The notes below the pieces were generated by a model. The model did not search any database and was not told where the DNA came from. It was given only the letters and a program-made list of their open reading frames with translations. This document shows, one piece after another, positions 31,658 to 46,600 of a stretch of 64,000 nucleotides of DNA (position 1 is its first letter; each line of letters opens with the position of its first letter). The DNA comes from Eopsaltria australis. Lineage: Eukaryota; Chordata; Aves; Passeriformes; Petroicidae. The stretch lies in NCBI GenBank assembly GCA_034509425.1, contig JAVTVJ010000296.1:1674001-1738000 (forward strand), written 5' to 3'. The position numbers were made by a program, and so were the translations under genes.

Positions 31658-34600
31658 CTGAACACACAGAACAAGAGATCAGTGTCAGGGCATCAAAGCA
31701 CAGCTCTCAAGGAAGGTTTCCTTGGTTATTAGGTTGTGTAAAAGACATCAAAGCAGCAGCACAGGCACAAAAAATTGATACAGAGGTTTTGCCAATTGCT
31801 TTCACTGCTGCATTCACAGCCACAGGATTAGTCTCACCCAATTACAGAAAAGGTAACTCAGATGAGTCATTGAACTAATGGAAAACACTTGCACTAGGAA
31901 GTCCAAGCTTTTAATACACAGTTATCAAATAGTCAGCAAACATTTCAAATTCTGCAAAGCCACAAATACTCTTTCTAAATACGTATGCAAACAGATGGTA
32001 ACACTTTCCTTCCTTCAAAAATATCATCAATTAAACTCAAATTGCTGTGAGTTATGCATTTTCAAACAAATTAACTCCTCATGGGAATCATCAAGCAAAT
32101 CTCAACCTTACCTTCTCTGTCTTTCTTTTTTAATCGTTTCCTTCTCCTGTCTATGGTTGCTACTTCTGACTTCAAGGACATGTAGTATTTTCGTATCTCC
32201 TGGAGTTTTTCTTGTAGGAAGGAGATCCTTTCAGTGCTGCTCATATTGTCCAGTTCATCTGTAGGTGGAAAGAAAAGAAAAAATAGCTTCATCAAGGTGA
32301 TTTTAAACAAATGAATGCAACTCTGAAGAGGATGTAAGACACAGCACAGAAGATAATACTCTTCCCTAACTATGCCACACCTAATTTAGAATCCCAACAT
32401 TTCCATGTTTTTCTTTCAGAACAAATTTTCTCACAAATTCCCTGTAATCAAGTCATTGCAAGAATCCTTACTGAGCTGGAAGCTCCATTTGTACACTCTG
32501 GGTGAAGCATTCTGGTGGTGGTGCTTGTCCCTGTGCTTGTCCTTCTCTCCATCTTTGATGTGAGGGGAAATCACCCTGGCAGGGGAGCGGGAAATCTTCT
32601 GCGGTTTGGATGCATTGATGTGTTTGACAGGAGTACATTTACTGGAACTGTCCAGGACAGGGAGGTCTTCACTGTCACTGCTTTGTCCTGCAGGAAAAAA
32701 TATTTATTTGGATTTAAAACCTCCACCTTGACATTTTAAAAATTGTGGTTATAGTAAAAAACCAGTGACTAAGACAAAACTGCTGCTTCCTGCTCAGAAC
32801 ATCCCAGAACACACCCAAGGAATAACAATCTTAGATTCCGTGGATAACCTGATCAGACAAAACATGCACTGAATTTTCATGTTGTACTCATGGTTGATGC
32901 AGGAGAATTCAAGGGCTGACTAGGCCTAGTTAAAAAGTGACAGCTAAATTTCTTTACCACAATAACAAACTTATCAAAATTAGAATATCAGAGCACTGAT
33001 AAACTGTCTTACATCACCTATTTTAGCTTTTTAATATAAAGCAGACACTAAAACCCTTTTCTTAAAAATAAACCTGTATTACTATTGGTAGGTAGCAAAT
33101 GGTTGTATTTAGTTACCAAACTGCTTTATGCATCTAAAGGAACACTTCTGAAACATGACTAAAACAACAGAAGTAACTGAAAATTTTTAGCTCATCTATT
33201 CAAATATTTTAGATTCCCACAATAACTGCCAAGTTTTCCACAGGCATGTTAAATATATCTGAATAGTGTATGGCAGATAATTAGTATTTTAGTTCAATAT
33301 TTAAAAATGTAACAGTGTTGCCACAAGGGCCAAAAACACTGAGTCATTCATGCAATGACTGTCAAAAAATTTTGTGGCAGGACAAGAGGGAATGTCCTTA
33401 AGCTGAAGGGGGGCAGGGTTAGATGGGATATTAGGAAGAAATTCTTTATAATAAAGGTGGTGAGACCCTGGCACAGGTTTCCCACAGAAGCTGTGACTGC
33501 CCCATCCCTGGAAGTGCCCAAGACCAGGTTGGATGGGGCTTGGAGCAACCTGGGAGAGTCCCTGCCCATGGCAGGGGGTTGGAACAAGGTAATTTTTAGG
33601 GTCTTTTCCAACACCATTCTGTGATTCTCTGAAAAATGAGCTACAGAAACTCAAAAATCCAGATTTTTCTATCAAGTTATAAGATAGTCAGATGCTTGAG
33701 AGAAAAACTAGACAAGATTCCTTTGGATGAAAAGCTGTTCTTTAGAACCCAACATTTTTCTGTATTTATAAATGTTTAATTTTTTCCCAGGAGAAACACC
33801 TGTTGTAAGACTTTAAATGTGCTCTCTCCCAAATTCATAACCAATCCAATATATAAAAATCAGCATAATGGTAAATATGTAGTAACTGCTAATATAATGT
33901 TTTTCCTAAGTAATATAAAATAGCCAAGAGATTTCCCAGTCACACTGCTACTGCAGAGCTCAAAACTTCTCTCCTGTTTATCACCAATAATCACCATGAA
34001 TCAAAATGAAAAACCCTGAGGAAAGTCCCATCCACTGGAAATTGTTTGTAACATGAGAACAGTAGGTTCTTACACATGTTTACAGGACAGGATAACCTTC
34101 CTCCTCCTCCCCCTGCAGGAATTTACCTGTTCCATTCTTTTCATTTTTGGCTGCAGCACTGGTTCGCTTTGGAGTTCGCTTCTGCTTTTTTGCCAGTGTT
34201 CCACTATTGCTGTCACTGGGTCTTTTTTGACCTATCAGAGAAGGAAAAAAAAAATCAAAAATAAAACATAAGACACCTCAAATACTTCTGCTACTAAAAA
34301 GCTCTTTTTATAAGCAACAAAGAAAACCAGACAAGCTGAGAGAGTTGGGACTGTTCAGAGAAGAGAAGGCTCTGGAAAGACCTTGGAATCCCTTCCAGGG
34401 GTGAAAATGGCTCCAAGAAAGCTGGAGAGGGACTCTGGATGAAGGCCTGGAGTGACAGGACAAGGGACAATGGTTTCCCACTGACAGAGAGCAGGGTTAT
34501 TGGGAAGAAATTCTTTATTCTGAGGCCCTGAAAGGTTGCCCAGAGAAGCTGTGGTTGCCCCATCTCTGGAAGTGTTCCAGGACAGGTTGGATGGGGTTTG

Positions 34601-37600
34601 GAGCAACCTGGGATAGTGGAAGGTGTCCCTGCCCATAGCAGCAGGGTTAGAACAAGATGGGCTTTGAGGTCCCTTCTAACCCAAACCATTCTATGACTCT
34701 ATAACCAGAAGACAAAACAAACCAGCCATTTATAGCCAAGTGACAGCAGTCTCAAGACCCCTTCAGCAACAATCAGAGCAGGGAATGTCTCCTCCAGGAC
34801 ACGCTCACCTTTCTCTCCCATCTCCCTCTCCTGCCCAGCCATGCTGCAATTGCTCGATGTGGTACTGGCTTCAAATCCATTGGCAGATTCACTCTCACAG
34901 AGCCCTTCCTGAGACTCTTCTGCCACACTGTCCACCTCAATGGTCATGTCACTCTCACTCTTGATGCTGCGCGACTCGTCCTGGCTGAGGGCCAGCGGAG
35001 AGGCCACCGGGAAGCTCGAGGGGATGGCAGGGGCTAAGGCAGAGGGGGCTGAGTTGGAAGCATTGGGGTCTGGCTTTTCTGCTATTGTGTCTTCACTGCT
35101 GCTCTTCTCCTTCTCATCCAAGTCATCCAGGTCCACCTCGTGGCACAGCAACGTTTCAGGACCGATCTGAGGCATTGTGTCATCCTCATCTTTCAAGGGA
35201 ATGCTCTCGTTGGCTTCGGGAGGACGCTGGAAGCTGTCATTCCTCAGCTCTGGACCATGTGGAACTGACTCTGCCACCAGGGATGGCATCTCCTCGTTTT
35301 CAGTTCTGAGGGACTCCTCAGCATTCAGCCCTCTACATTCCTCTGCTCCAGTACATTCATTGGTCCTCTCTTCAGATACAATATTTGGCACTTCCATCTC
35401 GCTCTCTCGCCGATTTCTCTTCTCAGGTGATGCCTGTTCCAAAGTTTTCCTTTTCAAAAGCTTCTTGTCTTTCGTGGAAGGCTCTGTTTCACTTTCAGTA
35501 GTGCTGGAAATGTCTTTACAGTCCAAGGAAGACACATCTAATCTTTCAGGCTCTGTAAGAGACTCATTTGCAACCTCTTCCTGGCTTCCTGGTGCAATCT
35601 TTGCATTCTCCAGTGAGGAATCTTTTGTCTTGCTCCTTCTCCCTTTTCCCTTAGGTGATTTTTCAACCTCTCTTTTGATTTCTTCCATTTGCTCCGTTTT
35701 ATTTCCAAAAATTTGAACAATTTGTTCACTTTCCTCAACTTCCAGTTTCAGTGTTTCTAGTGGCTGCACTTGAGTCCTGTCGTTTTCTTTCAGCGCGTGA
35801 GAAATCTTTGGGTTTTCCTCATCCAGCTTCTCATCACGGAGTTTTTCACTTTTTTCCAGTTCTGAAGTTTCTGGAGAAAATTCTTCATTCAAATTCTTTT
35901 CAGATGACTCATCTGCTTCACTGTCAGATGTGCCAGAGTCTAAAAAAATTTTAAAAATAAGAAAACAGCACCCTAAATAATTAATCACAACTTCTCATTT
36001 GAACCTCACAAAAAGTCATATTTTCCATAATCTGTGGTGTCAGTATCAGTTTACAGGAATAATTTTTAAACTTTAAAATTCCTGCATTATTCAACACACT
36101 TGCTACACTTCTTATTTTTACCTACAATTTCTATGAAACTGCAGTAGTAGTGGTGCTGTCAAGAGTTCAGGGAGCATCTGCATGATGCTCTTAACTCAGG
36201 TGATTTAGTTGGAGTCTGTGCTTCTCTATTTCCCAAATAAGCCAATACAAATGAATTACATTTTATAGCAGCAAAAACAGTTTTACAGATTCCCCTGATC
36301 CCATGGATATTGCCTCTCCCATGTGACACTACAAAACCAAAAAACAACACTCCTCCCCTCCATGCAGAGAAAAAAACCCAACTCAAACCCAAAAATAAAA
36401 CCCCTCTACACCCCAATATGGTTATTTGCCAAACTGTTATACAAATGATGCACCACACAGAGAGCAAGCATCAGGACATTACCAGAAGATTATTCAGGGA
36501 CCTATACTAAAAGGAGACAGTGATTTCACTTCAATTCTTGTTCAGAGAGGCTTAGAAACACCAAAGATGTGCTGCCATTTGTGTATAATTAACAGCTCTG
36601 CTGGATGATGGAGTATTGAGGTTGAGGACTTAATTAGCACAATAAAGACTATCATTACAGCTCTGGATGCGGTCTGTTCAGGACTGAAAGGCTCAGGCTG
36701 AAGAACATGGAATGACTTGTACAGTCACTGCTCTTCTGTGAGCAAACTGTGCTCCTCAGCAGTGTCAGCTCAACTGCTTACTCAATAAAATTTACAAGGA
36801 GAAAGAAAAAAACCAACAAAAGAAAAAGGTTAAAAAAAAAAAAAGAAAAATAAAAACCAGATGTCTTTTCAAAAAGGTACTGAAAAAGCCTCCAAAGCAT
36901 ACACAGGGCTGAGATCACTCACCGTTTGATCCTCTATCAGAATCAAACATTCCTGAGCTACGTCTCGTCTGCCTGCGAGGAGTTGCTAAAATTAAAATCG
37001 AAAGGATTAATTTTCATCGAGCGGAACGAGCGTCGGGGCTGTGGCAGAGCAGGGACCTCAGAGCTCACATGCAGCTCCAGGCCACCACACCACCCTGGGC
37101 TCCAGCTGGGAATGCTGGGGAGCACACGCTGCTCCCTGCACCTCTGGAGCCAGATTTACCTTCACTGTTGGGCGTTTTGGGGAGGCTGCAGGACGTGTTG
37201 GATGGCAGAGTGGATTTCAGAGGGGGCCGCCCACGCTTGGATTTCTGTTTCTCCTCGTCCTTCTTCTCCTCCTTTTCACCATCTTCTTTATTCTGCAGGG
37301 GAAGCAGTGGATTTTTATTAATCTTTCACTGCTGATCAGCAAACCTCTAGCTCTATTAGAAACTAGACTATGGACTGAGTAACTTTTGTTTTTTTTAACA
37401 GGGACAGTGCTAGTCATTAAATACAGTACTACAACAATCATTTACTATCATTACATACAATCATTACAGTACTACAACAAACTTATTGAAATCATTACTT
37501 TTGTTTTTTTCTTCTGTTTTCTCTTTGGTCCTCCTTTTTCCACTGGCCAGATAATCCGATCAGCTTTCACCCATTCATCATACCTGAAAGGGAGTAACAA

Positions 37601-40600
37601 CGTGCTGTTATCACTGCACATAAAAATGTTGCTTGAATGTGAGGATTAAAAGACTTGAATTACACAAAATATTTATTAATGAGGTAGGAAAAGGCCAGCA
37701 CAAGGTTGGATGGGGCTTGGAGCAGCCTGGTCTCATGGAAGGTGTCCCTGCCCATGGCAGGGGGGTGGAATGAGATGGGCTTTTAAGTTCCTTCCAACTC
37801 AAACCATTCCATGATAGCAGAGCATGTATTTACAGCACTTGCAGTATCTGGCCTTAGAAAGGTGAATGACATTTCTAGTCCATAAAAAAACCTTATAGAA
37901 TGAGGGAATGAAGGAAACTCTTCCCTGTCTGTCACCAGCAAAGAACTGGAACACTCAGGGGACTGAGTCAGCTGTGAAGTGTCAGTTATTCCACATCATA
38001 CACATAAGACAGTTTTAATCAAACCATGCCTCAGCAGGAAAATGTACTTTTTTTTTTTTTTTAAAGATGCAGTTTTTAAATTATGGCAACAAACTGGATG
38101 AGATTCTGAAAAGCACAAACCCACTAATGCTCCTCAAAATCTCCTGAGGTATTAATAAGGTAAAGGGAACCTGTAAATATTTGGGAAATATTCCACAATA
38201 TTTCACACACTCAAACTTTATGTTGCCACATAAAGCAATTTGCTTAGCTTGTTTAGAAATACATGGATTTGGAAAACCTCAAGTTATGTACCAGAAGTAT
38301 CTAAAGTAGTATAAAGCCTGGCTGCCATGAGAAGCATTTTTACAATCACAGTTAGCATTCAATACGAGAATATATTCTGTTGCCAAAATTCCAGTGCTTA
38401 ATACACACATTTAATTGTAAATATCTTCACCATTATCAATGACTCCCTTAAAGGAAAGTCTGCTAGTGCTAACACTGACAGACACAATAAATATCAGCAA
38501 TACTCCTTTAATACAAATTTCTTTTGCAAATAAGCCTTTGAACAAAGAAATGAAAGGCAATTTGTTATCCTCACCTTACATTCCAACCATAGTAATGAAC
38601 TAAATATAAAACTTCTCCATCATCAATTTCTGTGCTTTTAATACTGGCTTCATAAATTTTTTGAGTCTTTCCACGTCCATATTTTACTTTCACTTTGGTT
38701 CCAGTCAGGCAGGGTTCTGTGTCCTCCTCATCCTCTTCACCCTCTGATTCTCCTTTGTTCTCAATTTCTTCCCTGCAGTAAAATGTATTTAAAATCCCAC
38801 TCATTAGTGACAATCATGTCTTAACATTTAAAGAGAGTAGACAAGGTAGAAAAAGGCTGCAAGAAAAGAAGAAATTCATTTTCTGCACACTGTTCTGTTT
38901 CAGAAACAGATTTTTTAAATCAAGAACAGGACTCAGGGAGAACAGGGCTAAGTGCCAAAAATATCCAGACAGATATATTAAAATTTAAACACAATTTAGA
39001 AAGCTTACAACTACCTCAAAGCTTAAAGATTATTTTTTAAATTAATATTTTGATAATACAAAGAGGACTAGAAGCTAACTCAGTGTGTGTCTCCTAAGCA
39101 GGACAGGAAGAATAGAAAAACCTCAGTTTTTGAAATACTTGATTTTGACACATTATTTATAAAAAAAAAAAAAAAAGTTCTTTTACAATTGGTTTAACAT
39201 GCTGCAGTTTATTAACTGCCCATAAGTTTGAACTGCCAGCACAGTGATCCTCTCATGGACACAAACACCATTCCATTGGAAAAAACCTTAATCACAAGAG
39301 TGTTCAGCCAAGCCTAAAGGTGTCTTATTAGATACACCCACCTCTTATTACACCTTTAGCTACTACTTAAATATTATACTCAAACATGTTTTGAAGAACT
39401 ACAATCTAACCTATTTTTAGCTGTAATTCCCTCCCAATTTAAAGGAAAATTTAGCATAATTTAAAAGTTAAACAAGAAAAAATGTCAGCAAGAAAGAAAA
39501 TACTGAAAAGGACTATGGGAATGCTTTTAATGAAATATATTTGCCTGCCTTCAGTGAAAGATCAACTGTCCTGTGGCAAACAATTCAGAGGACAAGTAAC
39601 ACCCACACAGCTTAAAGAAAACTCTTTGATGCCTGGATCATCTGACACACAATAAAAACAAGGAGCCTGCAGCTTCACCAGCCATCAGCAAACCCTTAAA
39701 AAGCACGGGAGAAGAGGGAGTTGCCATTTCTATTTCAACTGCCCAGGGAAGTGTCTCCAAGCTGCTCCCACCCTCACAGCACCTGGCAGAGTTACAGCCT
39801 GGTCAGCTCAGTGTCTGGAGGTATTGGTGTGATCAAACACCAACACAGCCTTGGCAAGTAAAATGACAGTGAAAAATATTGCCTGGCATCGAGCACAAAA
39901 AGATGCTTCCAGAAAGTACAGCAGGCTCTACAAGCTTGAAATAAAATGTTCCCTTCCCTGCCTGAGTGAATAAGGTTTCTGATTTTCACACTTTAGTAAG
40001 ATCAAGTCTGTGTCCTCATGCCTGGAGAACAACTCAATCATGGCACAGAGAAACTCAAAGGAAGGTGATACATGTCAGTGTTTACCTCTCCCTCTGCCTC
40101 TCTTCCTCTTCATCTGACTCTTTATCAGAATCCTCCTGCTTTTTAATTTTCTTCTCTTTTTGCTTTGGTGTACTTTTCTTCCCTAGTGGAGTTTCATTTT
40201 CTTTCTTTTCTGCATTCTCAGGTGTTTCCTCTACATCTTTGTTCTCTTTGTTACTGTCTTTTAATTTGTCTTGGGTTTTATCCTCTTCACCATCTTTTTT
40301 AGCAGGGGTTGCATCACGGGCAAGTCTTCTTCGTCCCTGGAACAGAAGTAAGATCAGTTTAATGACTCCTGTCCTGCCTTCTCCATAACCTCTCCAAATC
40401 TCAGCAAAAAAGTGACACATGCAGCTCCTGTAGAGAAGGAAGGCTGGAGATGACAAAAAAGAGCAAAATATTCTAAAATACTAAAATTAAAGCTTCAAGT
40501 TTTTATATCTGCTTCATTTGGAATAAAGAGGATGAGTTTCTGATGAACTGCTGAAGGATTTCAGGACATTTGTTTGGAGCTGTATTGTTTGTTGCTCTGA

Positions 40601-43600
40601 TAGAGAAAGGGCCAAAATGTCTTGTTCACCTACAGCAATAGCATTATTTGAAGTGCTTGTATAGGACCATTGAGGGGAGGCATCTCCCCCTCAGCATCTT
40701 CAATCCTGACAGTCACTTGTGGACACCACATGCAGAAATTTGGCAGCTTTCAGAAAATTCCAAGTATCCCATTTTTAAAAGGCATTTTTGAGTACACAGG
40801 CAGTTGCTGCCTGGGACTATCTGCAACTGATTTTCAGAAATCTAGCACAGGATTATAATTTGATTTATTAAAAGTCTCATTGCTTTTTAATCACAACAAA
40901 GAGCCAATTATTAAAAAGACAAACAATTCTTACATTTCTTTATCCTTTTATTGAGTGTTCTCAAAAAGAAAAACCAACTCAAATATAAATGAACAAACTA
41001 AGAACAAAGCTAATGTCGTGTCACAATGTTCAATGAGGCTGATGCAGCTTGGAACAACCACTTTCATTTAAATAGAAATATAACACATAACAGAAGTCTC
41101 AACTTGTGTTTACACCATGTTCTTTCATCTATTAATTTATAAGGCCATATATTTGCTTGAAAAGCTGCTTTGCAAGAAGTACTTTAACAGGATGACATTT
41201 TAATCGACCAGAGTCCTCAGAACTTGAACAATTTAAAAGCAGCAATTCTTGTCCTTCAGTAGTCATGTTCTATTAAGGAACACAAAATGTTCTTTTAACG
41301 TAATTAAGTGAGTGCTACAGTCATATTCCAACACCTCCAAAGTACTGTTTGTATTCCCCATGGTGTTCAGTATCCTCCAACTGACAGGCCACTGGGCTGA
41401 TCTATGTAGCTACTAATACAACCCTCACCTCTACAGCATTTAAAGACAAATGAAGGCTAAACTTCATTGTTCCTCCCTCTGCTTTTGTCTATAGACTGTA
41501 ATATTTGAGTGTTTCTTTTAGAAGAGAGACTGTGATAGAAACCAACTCAAAGAAACGGGTCTTCCTTTGATTCTTAGGTCCGTGGCAGGTTTTCGATATT
41601 TCTGTTTCTTGCCAGAAGGCTCCAGATTCCATGTGCCTGTGGAAATCCTCACCTACAACCAAGACTGTCCTGCTGTGCTTCACTGTTCTGATGGTAACAG
41701 CTCAAAGCAGCTCCCAAGCCATCCCTGAACCACAGCACATCCAACTGAGCCTGAGCAAATCTCGTGCATGGTGTGGAATATGAAGGAATAATCAAACCTG
41801 ATTCTATTCCCAGGTAGAACACAATTAACAGCTGAAACACACAACTCCACACTTGTACCAGTGCACCAATTCCAATGTGCAGCTGCTCCACAGGGAAAAC
41901 TCATTATGGAAATTGTTCACTGTACAAAGGGGCTTTGTTAAGGACTAAACACAAATCAGCTCAAACCACTCACCCTGGGGGATCGTAGCTCAATTTCTTC
42001 TTTCTCACTTTCACTGCTGGAATAATTTTCTTCTGCTTCTTTTTTAACTTCTGTAGGGGGCATTTTTTGTTCCTCTTTCACACTTTCCTCCATTGGTTCC
42101 ACGTGTTTCTGTGTGTCTTCTACCACTTTTGGCTCATTGTGGTGGATGGTCCTAAACTGAATGTTTGCAGAACGGCAGTACTCTTCAAAACCATAAAGAT
42201 ACCTGCAGACACAAGTAAGATCCCATTTATATTTCATGGTTTAGTCTCTATTTATTGAAGTGCATAAAACCTATTTTTCTGCTCAGTAACTTCAGGAAAA
42301 TAATAATAATAAAAAAAGAACAACAATCAAACCCAAACAAACAAAAATATAAAAGCTAGAGCAGATTTTGAAATGAAATGATTTTGCACACAAGTAAAAT
42401 GGTGAAAAAGAATACAGGGAAGTGCTTCCCACATATTTAACTTCATCCCCATCCAGTCAAGAATTCATGACAGTAATGCCATGCATGAGCTTGTTCTCTG
42501 GGAACTGCCTCTGCACACTCTAATCCAGTTCCAGGTGAGAGGGCTATGAATTAGCTTATTCCTTAAAGAATTAATATGCAAGTTACAACACACTATCACA
42601 GTCACAACACATTTTCATGTGTCCCAACAACATCATCATTATTTCCACTGTAACAGCAACCTAGTACACATTTACCAATTACTCTTTCCAGGATAAACAC
42701 TCTTCTCTGTAAAATACAGACCTTAAACATGTGCCCAGTTCAAATCTCACTGAAGATGGTCTGAATATTGTCATCTTCATCAAATTAACATGAGTTGAGT
42801 CATTATTCATCCCTACTTCCAAATTTCCTTAGGTTCGAGTCAAGAGAACCTCATTCTTCCCTTTTACTCAAAAAGCCCAATTGTTTCTTGTCAAACTTGC
42901 ATGGAGGATAAATAATAAAAATAGCTTTTATTTAGAAAACGAGCTTGAAAACATCATTCCTGAAAGGTTTCCAATTCAAAAGTTACATCACAGCTGAAAA
43001 GCGAGGATCAGAAGAAAAAGATTTATGCATTTGCTCATTGTAAGTAATGATTTTACTATTTAAAATAAGTGTCACATCCACCATAGCAATGCACACAGTT
43101 AAGCCCCAAAGCCATTATTCTACAAATCCTGCAAGGATTATATGCAAATATACAATCTGAAATGTGTCTTTTTTCAGTCAACACCTTTCATGAAGTTAAA
43201 ACAACTGGTACAGAATTCTCCTCGATGCATACGACATCTAGAAATTAAGGAGTCCATTCCTGTTAATTGCCTTAACTTGCAAAACTGATTCTGCCAAAGC
43301 TTGTTTTATCGATTTCACTGGTGTACTCTGAAATGGCATAAGCACATGAGGAAAGTGAAAGCTTCTTGGTAAAAAAATGAGCAGAATTCTGATGTATTGG
43401 AGCAACAGGAACTTACACAGCCCTGAGTGCTCCCTCCTTTCCTCCACATTAGCACTGGAAAATGCTCAGAACTGTTAATCAACTAATGAACATCAGCTGC
43501 TGCCTCTACACTATCAAAAATCTCTTAAACATTGTACATGCTACTACTAGGAGAAAAGACAGGAAAAGTGTTTTCAGCATTATCCAAGATGAGAACTTAC

Positions 43601-46600
43601 TTTCTATAAGCAGTTTTTACATTGTAGGAAGCAGCCGAGTTCAAAATGGGAATGCCAAGGTCCATATAAATTTGCTTCCATACAGCACCACTCTCAATCT
43701 TTGGGGAAAAAAAAAAGAAAAAAGGAAATTTACAGTTTTTGTTAAATAAGAACATTAAGGAATAATACCTAACAAAGCTACAAGGCAAAGTTTTTTATAA
43801 TCATTGAACAGTTTGGGTTGGAAGAGAACCTAATGAACATCCAAGACCCAACCCCATGCCATGGGCAGGGACAGCTTCCACTATCCCAGGTTGTTCCAAG
43901 CCCCATCCAACCTGGCCCTGGACACTTCCAGGGACAACCATTAATAGGTATCAATGAATGGACATGTTTAGTTCAGGGAACATCCAGCACTTACATTGTC
44001 ACACCCACCCTGCTGATAAACCAGTCTAAAAAGTTTGAAGAGATTAAGGTCCTTGTAGCCCAGAACTGGTGGTTTATTGATAGGAGTACCTGGATAAAAC
44101 AAAACAGAAAATAGTTACCCCAAAGAACAGCGAGTTGCCTCCTCCATTCCTTTAGCACACAATTGATGACAAGTATCCTTCTGCATTTTAAAATTTGTAT
44201 TTAATGGTTTAAGGTATGTCCCAAGTCAGTGATTTCCAGTCACCAGTTAAAGCTTCACCCTCTTCTGAATGCATCATTATCTCTGGGTGGTTTATCAGCC
44301 TCCAAGGTTTATTAACAACCCCCATCCACCTGGCTGCATCCCACTGCTCCTCTCCTGAGCAGGGAGGACACCAGAACTGCAGGAAGCTCCAGAGAACACC
44401 TGAGGAATGCTGGAATAGAGCAGTGTGTGAAGAGATTTAACCCAGAACACTGTGGGCTGAAAGGAACGAGGGAGAAGCAGAGATGTTGGATTAGGAAGAG
44501 ACACTCAGGCAAGCTGTCAGAATATGGAAAAGCACAAGGTCCTAACCCAACATGAATATTTGGGACAGTTCCAGGGAAAAGAAAGAACTCAAATCAGCTG
44601 AGTGGCAGTGACATAAAGAGCAGTAATTATTTGCAAAAGGAGAAACCAAGTGACCTAGGGCAAGTGGCTGCATACGTAGACAATAATCCTCCCAGCAAGG
44701 AAGAACATCAAACCTCCTCCCTGCTGCTTCCTGTCCTCCTCCATCTTCATACAACTATATTTGGAATCATTAAAATAATTTTATAGGACTTTGGGAATAC
44801 TGTCATGATTCCATGAATCAAAACATTTATACTGAGAGAACAGAATGTAGAACCAATCTGGTGGGAACAGAAATCTTGCTATGAGGATGGAGAAGGAAAA
44901 TAAAAAGCAAACAGGCAGGGAGAAAGTCCCAGTCCTGAAAATGTCCTGCACATTGCTCAATCCACACACTGGCTTAAAAAATATTTCATGGACTGAGTCT
45001 TCCAATTCAGCACACAAGTGCTTTCTTTTTTTGCCTTCACAAGGTCCTGCCATCCCTACTTGTTTTGTAGCCTATGAGAGTTTAAGAAAGAGAAGGAGAA
45101 AGAAGAAAAACAGGAGAGTGGGAAGAATCAGGCCATGTGAAAGGAAAACTCTGGATTAGCCCAGCAGCAGAGTGATTTCTTTTTTTTTTTTCACTCCAAC
45201 TTAGCCTTTTATTCCCCTAAGGCAGGTTATTCTCCAGAAACATTGGTTATACACACAGGAGGCCTCCAAAATTACATTGGATGAGCTCCAGAACACTTTT
45301 CTATAATACATGTTCAATTTCTAAACCTGTGATAAGAACTGGCAATATTGAACAGCTTTTGAACTGTTCTTTTATGATTCCATGGTCTAGAACACACCTC
45401 AGAAGGGATACAGACCCTCTTTTACAAAGGCAGCTTGATTTCCCCATTAATTTTAATCCCACTCCCCTCAAAAAAAAGAAAGGGGGAAATATTCAGACTC
45501 TACAAGCACTTCATGTTTCACCCTTAGCTCTGGTTATTTCAAATTCAAACACATCAACATTTGCTGCACTCTGTGCTGCTATGGAAATATCATTCAGGTA
45601 ACTGCTGTCAAGAGAGAAGAAAGATTAAAAAAAAAAGGGAAAAGGGCAATAGTTACATCTGTCATCTACCTCCACACCAAGGCTACTGCAGGATGAACAC
45701 AGTATTTGAAATACAGGATTGAAATGGTGACTTCATGAGTAAAATAAATCAAATCAATATACTCTAAAAGACAGAACTCTGCACGTTTGAATATATTTTT
45801 TTAAAGGGGCATAAAAGCTTCCATTTTAGTGTCAGTCTCATCACAACTGCAAATGCCTTATGCAACAGCAGCTCTCCCAGGCAGCAGGTACATCCTGCTC
45901 CCTGTGCACAGCACCTGCACTTCTGATACAGGTCTGAAGCCAAGACTTCAACTATTCTAAGTTATGATGTCTCACTTAATCCTGTAAAGACAGACATTTA
46001 AAATACACTGTCTTATTGTTCTAGCTACAGGATAAAATCTTTTAAGTTGTCTCTTCAGGTATCACTGCTCCATTTCTGCACAGAGATTTGAGGATGGCAC
46101 ATCTCCATTCTCTGCTGGCTGGATTTTACCATCCCTGAACAGACTCCACAGCTTCCAGCCTGGGATTAACAGCAGCAGAGCTCTCAGCCATGGCTGTCAC
46201 AACCAGAAATCAACCAAGGGCTTATTTAACAGGGGTTGTGAACATAAGAATGGCTTTGTGAAAGCAAAACAAAACCAAAACACCTCAGGGAGGATTTGAG
46301 TTCCCTTTGAGTGCTGTGCCATTAAAGAAGTGGACTGGAGATAAAACACAAAGGAAGAAAATTCAGTTTTACCTCTGTCTTCCATAAACTTGTAAAGCTG
46401 TTGGAGGAAGTTGTCCCTCTCTTCAGGATCAAGCTCTTCCTCAGGCTGTGAAAATAAACGCAGTCATAAATGAAAACAGCAAATATGCAAAGTAACCATT
46501 TATTTGTACAAAAGCCTAAGAGCAAGAACTAAACCCAAACCACTTCCTATTTGGCCCTGAATCCATGTCATGGTGAAATATGCAGAAAACAAAATTTACT

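Noticed and set aside
38579..38584. Splice donor GTAAGG inside the ARID4A chromo-barrel exon
   Set aside because: Using it would drop the Val-Arg residues and break phase with the next exon; the GTGAGG five bases further on fits.
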